A DNA stretch of 64,000 bases from Rhea pennata (taxonomy: Eukaryota > Chordata > Aves > Rheiformes > Rheidae), in assembly GCF_028389875.1 (NCBI RefSeq), contig NC_084663.1, positions 62,001 through 126,000 on the forward strand, given 5' to 3'. Shown in pieces: positions 63,001 through 64,000 of the stretch. The notes beneath the pieces were generated by a model that worked only from the letters and a program-made list of their open reading frames with translations, made no database searches and was not told the origin of the DNA. The position numbers and the translations under genes are program-made. The number at the start of each line of letters is the position of its first letter. Positions within the stretch are counted from its first letter, which is position 1.

Positions 63001-63291
63001 ATAGAGGTAGAATCTGACAGTGGAATGGGTTTTGGAAGGTTGATGCTCATTAGTTCAGACAAAATTTATGTTCATGGCCTAGAGAGCTCTGGGTGAAGGC
63101 AAATGGAGAGTTGGTCATTCCTGACACTAACTGGTGTCTCTCTTTTACTTTTCCAGACTCGGCATATCCCTGGACTGCGGCGCCTGATACGATCTTTCTT
63201 CTGTTCCCGAACCCACTTGCCTCTGCTAGTGGCCATGTATCTGCTTGCTCTTCATGTCTTGCTCTTTTTATGCTTTACAGGCCACTTGTGA
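19798..63291 (+). CDS. GOLGB1: Giantin (golgin subfamily B member 1), 22 coding exons
   Basis: A giant coiled-coil tether of the cis-medial Golgi, anchored by one C-terminal membrane span with nearly all of the protein in the cytosol. It works with p115/USO1 and GM130 in COPI vesicle tethering and stack organisation. Exons join in frame to 9,711 nt (3,236 aa; human 3,259). The N-terminus [10 protein letters not shown], the [12 protein letters not shown] and [13 protein letters not shown] segments and the C-terminus FTGHL match the human protein as I recall it. The body is heptad-rich with abundant E, K, Q and L. It has five [11 protein letters not shown]-type and three [11 protein letters not shown]-type repeats. 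The last 24 residues hold the membrane anchor. Frame, splice sites and length all agree; the least certain part is residues 432-540, which diverge strongly. Confidence 0.97.
20517..20669 (+). CDS. GOLGB1: GOLGB1 coding exon 2 (residues 31-81)
   Basis: Acceptor TATTTCAG, donor AAG/GTATCA, phase 0. Contains [20 protein letters not shown], matching the human QERLAYAEQLVVELKD region. Confidence 0.95.
21436..21588 (+). CDS. GOLGB1: GOLGB1 coding exon 3 (residues 82-132)
   Basis: Acceptor CTTTTGCAG, with [14 protein letters not shown] as in giantin. The donor AAG/GTTGGG is weak; reading through it reaches a stop after seven codons. Confidence 0.92.
21589..25895 (+). other. GOLGB1: GOLGB1 intron with CR1 insertion
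   Basis: About 4.3 kb. Contains the CR1 at 23171-24308 and a GTTT microsatellite near 24695-24712; otherwise unique. Confidence 0.85.
23171..24308 (+). mobile_element. CR1 LINE with part of reverse transcriptase and 3' UTR
   Basis: Plus strand, 5'-truncated. It begins within ORF2 at the [12 protein letters not shown]-type motif (about 23171). An open stretch 23252-23929 encodes the rest of the reverse transcriptase: [13 protein letters not shown], then FADDPKLGG (the catalytic YADD-like box), then the C-terminal [14 protein letters not shown] region. The 3' UTR ends GATGATCTCCAGAGG and GATTCTATGATTTT. One of the best preserved copies here, though too truncated to move. Confidence 0.93.
25896..26054 (+). 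CDS. GOLGB1: GOLGB1 coding exon 4 (residues 133-185)
   Basis: Acceptor CTTTTGTAG, donor GAG/GTATGG, phase 0. Heptad-rich sequence ([16 protein letters not shown]). The human protein has extra repeated copies of this region; I see one here. Confidence 0.93.
26533..26652 (+). CDS. GOLGB1: GOLGB1 coding exon 5 (residues 186-225)
   Basis: Acceptor TATGTTTTCAG, donor CAG/GTAGG, phase 0. [18 protein letters not shown] continues the coiled coil and ends DLEVEMHQ, like human ADVETEMQQ. Confidence 0.94.
27092..27205 (+). CDS. GOLGB1: GOLGB1 coding exon 6 (residues 226-263)
   Basis: Acceptor GTCTCACAG, donor CAG/GTATC, phase 0. Carries [19 protein letters not shown] and ELLQQEL, very close to human giantin. 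Confidence 0.96.
27206..31617 (+). other. GOLGB1: GOLGB1 intron with CR1 fragment
   Basis: About 4.4 kb. It holds the CR1 fragment at 28275-29100 and a poly-T tract near 31176-31198. The region 29100-31600 shows no element or exon that I recognise. Confidence 0.85.
28275..29100 (+). mobile_element. CR1 LINE fragment (ORF2 C-terminus, tail lost)
   Basis: Plus strand, starting inside the reverse transcriptase ([17 protein letters not shown]) and ending abruptly in the 3' UTR near 29100 without the ATTCTATG tail. The catalytic box is altered ([10 protein letters not shown]). Nearly identical over more than 100 nt to the inverted copy at 10.2-10.96 kb. Confidence 0.9.
31618..32029 (+). CDS. GOLGB1: GOLGB1 coding exon 7 (residues 264-400)
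   Basis: Acceptor CCTTCACAG, donor CAAG/GTGCGT, phase 1. [20 protein letters not shown] matches human EKMELEVAERKLSFHNLQEE. Coiled coil throughout. Confidence 0.97.
32158..32345. mobile_element. Ancient L3/CR1-like relic
   Basis: Resembles an old amniote CR1/L3-type repeat by its run GTACTGTATCAAACTAAAGG, a region corresponding to CTGTCT and CAGTGGCCAAAGTCAG, and later a TAAGCTTATGG and GTGGATTTCCTGAGCC part. Heavily decayed, with orientation and borders uncertain. Confidence 0.45.
32913..33004 (+). CDS. GOLGB1: GOLGB1 coding exon 8 (residues 401-431)
   Basis: Acceptor TACTCCCCTAG, donor CAG/GTATGG; joins in phase 1 and leaves in phase 0. [17 protein letters not shown] aligns with human DQLQQKSKEISQFLNRL. 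Confidence 0.93.
33332..33428 (+). CDS. GOLGB1: GOLGB1 coding exon 9 (residues 432-463)
   Basis: Acceptor TTTTTAAACAG, donor GAAG/GTAGTA, phase 1. Encodes [17 protein letters not shown], a poorly conserved acidic linker. It is supported by splice sites and frame more than by similarity. Confidence 0.8.
34852..37625 (-). mobile_element. Older CR1 LINE interrupted by a younger CR1
   Basis: Minus-strand copy in two parts. 34852-36055 runs from the tail (TCATAGAATCACAGAATAAT) through the 3' UTR into ORF2 (a CR1 segment with CAAGGTAGATGACACCCAC). 37186-37625 continues the same element toward its 5' side (CTGAGCTGTCTCCCATGGG, GAACAGCAGATCCAGCTG). A plus-strand CR1 fills the gap. A short tail duplication lies at 35305-35330. 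Confidence 0.75.
36056..37185 (+). mobile_element. CR1 LINE, reverse-transcriptase segment, nested
   Basis: Plus-strand ORF2 from the TGAGGGAGCTGGCAGATG segment through [20 protein letters not shown] and the [13 protein letters not shown] region. The reading frame shifts at the LEG/GDGV point (about 36675), so the FADD box (36703-36714) lies in another frame. The copy stops near 37185 and lacks the 3' UTR. Confidence 0.88.
38441..38514 (+). CDS. GOLGB1: GOLGB1 coding exon 10 (residues 464-488)
   Basis: Acceptor AATGTTTCAG followed by AGATGC. Joined to exon 9 (phase 1) it reads [17 protein letters not shown] and ends CAG/GTAATG, phase 0. The human counterpart is probably the LLLSSIELEELKAENEKL stretch. 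A second AG two bases later could serve as an alternative acceptor. Confidence 0.75.
39128..39162 (+). repeat. TCTCTG/CCTCTG minisatellite
   Basis: About six hexamer units of the type TCTCTG and CCTCTG in a row. Confidence 0.85.
40511..40538 (+). repeat. Poly-T tract (about 28 nt)
   Basis: Uninterrupted T run within a GOLGB1 intron. Similar T runs occur at about 20300-20320, 31176-31198 and 38978-38998. Confidence 0.9.
40968..41058 (+). CDS. GOLGB1: GOLGB1 coding exon 11 (residues 489-518)
   Basis: Acceptor CAACCATCAG, donor AGAG/GTAAGG, phase 1. [20 protein letters not shown] is a low-complexity acidic linker with little recognisable similarity, but the sites and phases fit both neighbours. 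Confidence 0.78.
41059..42226 (+). other. GOLGB1: GOLGB1 intron
   Basis: About 1.2 kb with an AAAC/poly-A microsatellite at about 41404-41446. No other feature is seen. Confidence 0.8.
42227..42291 (+). CDS. GOLGB1: GOLGB1 coding exon 12 (residues 519-540)
   Basis: Acceptor TATCACTAG, donor GAG/GTACAA; enters in phase 1 and leaves in phase 0. Encodes [20 protein letters not shown], a short acidic linker. Confidence 0.78.
43088..48117 (+). CDS. GOLGB1: GOLGB1 coding exon 13, the giant exon (residues 541-2216)
   Basis: A single 5,030-nt exon after acceptor TTGTTTTAG, ending TCCAG/GTAAAG, phase 2. It encodes about half the protein: [20 protein letters not shown], three [11 protein letters not shown]-type repeats, [38 protein letters not shown], and near the end the first [12 protein letters not shown] motif. 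Almost wholly coiled coil. The open frame continues one codon past the donor to a TAA, so an unspliced transcript would truncate giantin here. Confidence 0.98.
44459..45826 (+). repeat. GOLGB1: Three [11 protein letters not shown]-type protein repeats in giantin
   Basis: Fourteen-residue copies at 44459-44500 ([14 protein letters not shown]), 44987-45028 ([14 protein letters not shown]) and 45785-45826 ([14 protein letters not shown]). The same three motifs are present in human giantin as I recall it, so they predate the bird-mammal split. Confidence 0.9.
48118..50042 (+). other. GOLGB1: GOLGB1 intron between the two largest exons
   Basis: About 1.9 kb; CR1 occupies 48185-49047, the rest is unique AT-rich DNA. 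Confidence 0.85.
48185..49047 (-). mobile_element. CR1 LINE fragment
   Basis: Minus-strand copy from a decayed tail (CAGAATTGCAGAATAGC) through the 3' UTR into the ORF2 C-terminus, ending near CCATCTCTCCGGCCTGACAA. Same subfamily as the copies at 10.2 kb and 28.3 kb; it keeps the segment missing from the interrupted 10.2-kb copy. Confidence 0.88.
50043..51993 (+). CDS. GOLGB1: GOLGB1 coding exon 14 (residues 2217-2867)
   Basis: Acceptor CTGTTTTCAG, donor TTA/GTAAGT; enters in phase 2 and leaves in phase 0. The coiled coil includes [40 protein letters not shown]-like sequence, [18 protein letters not shown], and four SMSSLQ-type motifs. Very strong match to human giantin. Confidence 0.98.
51994..53247 (+). 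other. GOLGB1: GOLGB1 intron
   Basis: About 1.25 kb, apparently unique. No repeat or exon recognised. Confidence 0.8.
53248..53426 (+). CDS. GOLGB1: GOLGB1 coding exon 15 (residues 2868-2926)
   Basis: Acceptor AATTAAAG, donor TTAG/GTGAGA, phase 2. [14 protein letters not shown] matches human [13 protein letters not shown]. The acceptor lacks a long pyrimidine tract. Confidence 0.94.
53968..54005 (+). repeat. Poly-T tract (38 nt) paired with downstream poly-A
   Basis: The longest homopolymer in the window: 38 T followed about 230 bp later by an A run at about 54235-54251. Both lie within one GOLGB1 intron. Confidence 0.9.
54677..54842 (+). CDS. GOLGB1: GOLGB1 coding exon 16 (residues 2927-2982)
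   Basis: Acceptor GCTTTGCAG, donor AAG/GTAGG; enters in phase 2 and leaves in phase 0. Contains [20 protein letters not shown], almost identical to human [19 protein letters not shown]. Confidence 0.97.
55562..55693 (+). CDS. GOLGB1: GOLGB1 coding exon 17 (residues 2983-3026)
   Basis: Acceptor CCCTGGTAG after a TTG microsatellite (about 55520-55550), donor AAG/GTACAG, phase 0. [18 protein letters not shown] matches human [18 protein letters not shown]. Confidence 0.96.
55818..57560 (-). mobile_element. Old CR1 LINE split by a younger CR1
   Basis: Diverged minus-strand CR1 in two parts, 55818-56540 (CATAGAATTGGAAATATGGG tail, then CCTGGTAGCCCTTTCCTGG) and 57353-57560 (GGTGCTAAAAGCCCTGCTAA), with the younger copy between them. 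Confidence 0.7.
56545..57352 (-). mobile_element. Younger CR1 LINE nested in an older CR1
   Basis: Well-preserved minus-strand copy: tail CAGACTCACAGAATGG, GGGACCTCTGGAGATCAT, 3' UTR, then the ORF2 C-terminus as far as CTCTCCAGCCTGTCCAG. Same orientation as the host element. Confidence 0.88.
57718..58095 (-). mobile_element. CR1 LINE with internal deletion
   Basis: Minus-strand CR1 from tail (CATAGAATCACGGAATC) into the ORF2 end (CTCTGATCATCCTCGTAGCC). About 100 nt are missing at 57770-57780, where GGAGATCTTGTCCAACCACC runs directly into CAGTGCTCTGTC. The 9-mer GATCATTAT flanks both ends (57709-57717 and 58096-58104). Confidence 0.88.
59142..59300 (+). CDS. GOLGB1: GOLGB1 coding exon 18 (residues 3027-3079)
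   Basis: Acceptor CTCTTCTCAG, donor ACG/GTAAAG, phase 0. [20 protein letters not shown] matches human FSQLLEEKNTLSIQL. Confidence 0.96.
59462..59559 (+). CDS. GOLGB1: GOLGB1 coding exon 19 (residues 3080-3112)
   Basis: Acceptor TTATTTTAAG, donor TGAG/GTAAAG, phase 2. [19 protein letters not shown] matches human [11 protein letters not shown]. Confidence 0.95.
60198..60332 (+). CDS. GOLGB1: GOLGB1 coding exon 20
   Basis: Acceptor CTTTTTGGTAG, donor GGAG/GTGAGG, phase 2 on both sides. [20 protein letters not shown] corresponds to human LEEERDQRVAAENALSVAEE. Confidence 0.95.
60333..61799 (+). other. GOLGB1: GOLGB1 intron
   Basis: About 1.5 kb of apparently unique sequence; nothing further recognised. 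Confidence 0.8.
61800..61905 (+). CDS. GOLGB1: GOLGB1 coding exon 21 (to residue 3192)
   Basis: Acceptor TTTGCTGCAG, donor AAA/GTAAGA; enters in phase 2 and leaves in phase 0. [16 protein letters not shown] and [14 protein letters not shown] align with the human LEHSEWDSSRTP and ALLIDLTSNS segment, the cytosolic linker before the anchor. Confidence 0.94.
61906..63156 (+). other. GOLGB1: Last GOLGB1 intron
   Basis: About 1.25 kb; no repeat or gene recognised. Confidence 0.8.
63157..63291 (+). CDS. GOLGB1: GOLGB1 coding exon 22, membrane anchor and stop (residues 3193-3236)
   Basis: Acceptor CTTTTCCAG, stop TGA at 63289-63291. A basic segment ([18 protein letters not shown]) is followed by about 20 hydrophobic residues, [10 protein letters not shown] onward, and the end FTGHL, identical to the human C-terminus. 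It is the single span that holds giantin in the Golgi membrane; the final residues are lumenal. Confidence 0.97.
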   Translation, partial: TRHIPGLRRLIRSFFCSRTHLPLLVAMYLLALHVLLFLCFTGHL

Positions 63292-64000
63292 TCAGGAACA
63301 GCAGCCTTCCTTTGAGCCGCAGTCCTTTGTGTAATCCCTGGGCCTGCAATGTCTAACTGCAGGGTAGCTGTAAGCACCACTTTGCCCAACTGCCTTCTTG
63401 TACCGAGTCAGATTGGCCCTTAAGAGGCAGCTGAACCCAGCAACTTATATCCAGGTTGCTTGCTCTCATTTAAATATGCAGCAGCCAGTGCTGATGCTTG
63501 GACTCTGTTTCCAGGATATCTGCCATATCATTTGGTGTTTAAATCATTGAGTGGTGCATTTTACGAGCCACAGTCCTCATGCTACAAGCTCCAAGGAAGC
63601 ATCTGTTGCTGCAGCTTCTACCTGGAGCTGGCACCACTCATTCTAGAGTGTTATACTGTGGTAGGAATAAGTAAAATATTTTTGAGTTGCTGCAAAAACC
63701 TTTAGGAACTTCAGGATCCTTCTTCTCTTAGACTCAGTCAGTGAGTTGGGTTGGGAAAACCCTGTAGTTATAAGAAAGGGAATTTTTTTTTTCTCCCCTC
63801 TGGCCCTTAGATCTGCTCTGTGCCTCAGTAGTGTTTAAAATGCATGTCTTAAGGACGTTGTGGAGTCTTTAAGGAATATGAATCAAACTTCAGAATCATG
63901 TTTCCTGCTCAGATGTGCCTCCTATCAAAGAAGGGCCAAAATCACTGTGTCTGGACCTGCTGAGCATTTCATCTAAAAACACGTCTACTCTGATAAGCCT
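63292..64000 (+). other. GOLGB1: GOLGB1 3' UTR (partial)
   Basis: No AATAAA or ATTAAA hexamer is visible on the plus strand up to the window end, so the transcript probably continues beyond it. No other gene is seen. Confidence 0.6.

Noticed and set aside
1-64000. CRISPR array, operons, bacterial mobile elements or rRNA
   Set aside because: None is present; the spaced repeats are CR1 copies and microsatellites in vertebrate DNA.

Overview
The window is vertebrate nuclear DNA and almost certainly from a bird. It is dense in CR1 LINE fragments, whose 3' ends carry the avian ATTCTATG-type tail, and it holds one SINE with a tRNA-Ile-like head and a CR1-derived tail. That SINE type is known to me from songbirds (TguSINE1 type), so a passerine or close relative is my best guess. 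The genes have many short exons and GT-AG introns, and nothing looks bacterial.

Layout. (1) 1384-8523, minus strand: a complete four-exon gene for a guanylate cyclase-activating protein (GCAP, GUCA1 family), 188 aa, with a myristoylation signal and three intact calcium-binding EF loops. (2) 8524-13950: intergenic DNA made of an LTR-like stretch, a CR1 nested inside another CR1, a short CR1 tail and AT-rich simple repeats. (3) 13950-14800: a CpG island with three 21-bp GC-box repeats and several CCAAT boxes, the promoter of the plus-strand gene. (4) 19798-63291, plus strand: the whole coding region of GOLGB1 (giantin), which I assembled as 22 coding exons. They total 9,711 nt and encode about 3,236 aa, close to the 3,259 aa of the human protein. 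They include a 5,030-nt exon and a 1,951-nt exon, and the last exon encodes the C-terminal membrane anchor. (5) 63292-64000: the start of the GOLGB1 3' UTR, which continues beyond the window.

The two genes are head to head, with about 5.8 kb between the GCAP start codon and the candidate first GOLGB1 exon. They have unrelated jobs: calcium feedback on retinal guanylate cyclase in photoreceptors, and vesicle tethering at the Golgi. I see no operon-like or functional link beyond being neighbours. I know of no GCAP gene beside GOLGB1 in mammals, so the identity of this GCAP paralogue is the most interesting biological question here.

GOLGB1 introns hold several CR1 copies, including two further nested pairs, an ancient L3/CR1-like relic, and many homopolymer and microsatellite tracts. 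Exon coordinates come from reading splice sites by eye, with frame continuity and recalled similarity to the human protein as checks. Non-coding exons, transcription starts and polyadenylation sites are only weakly supported.
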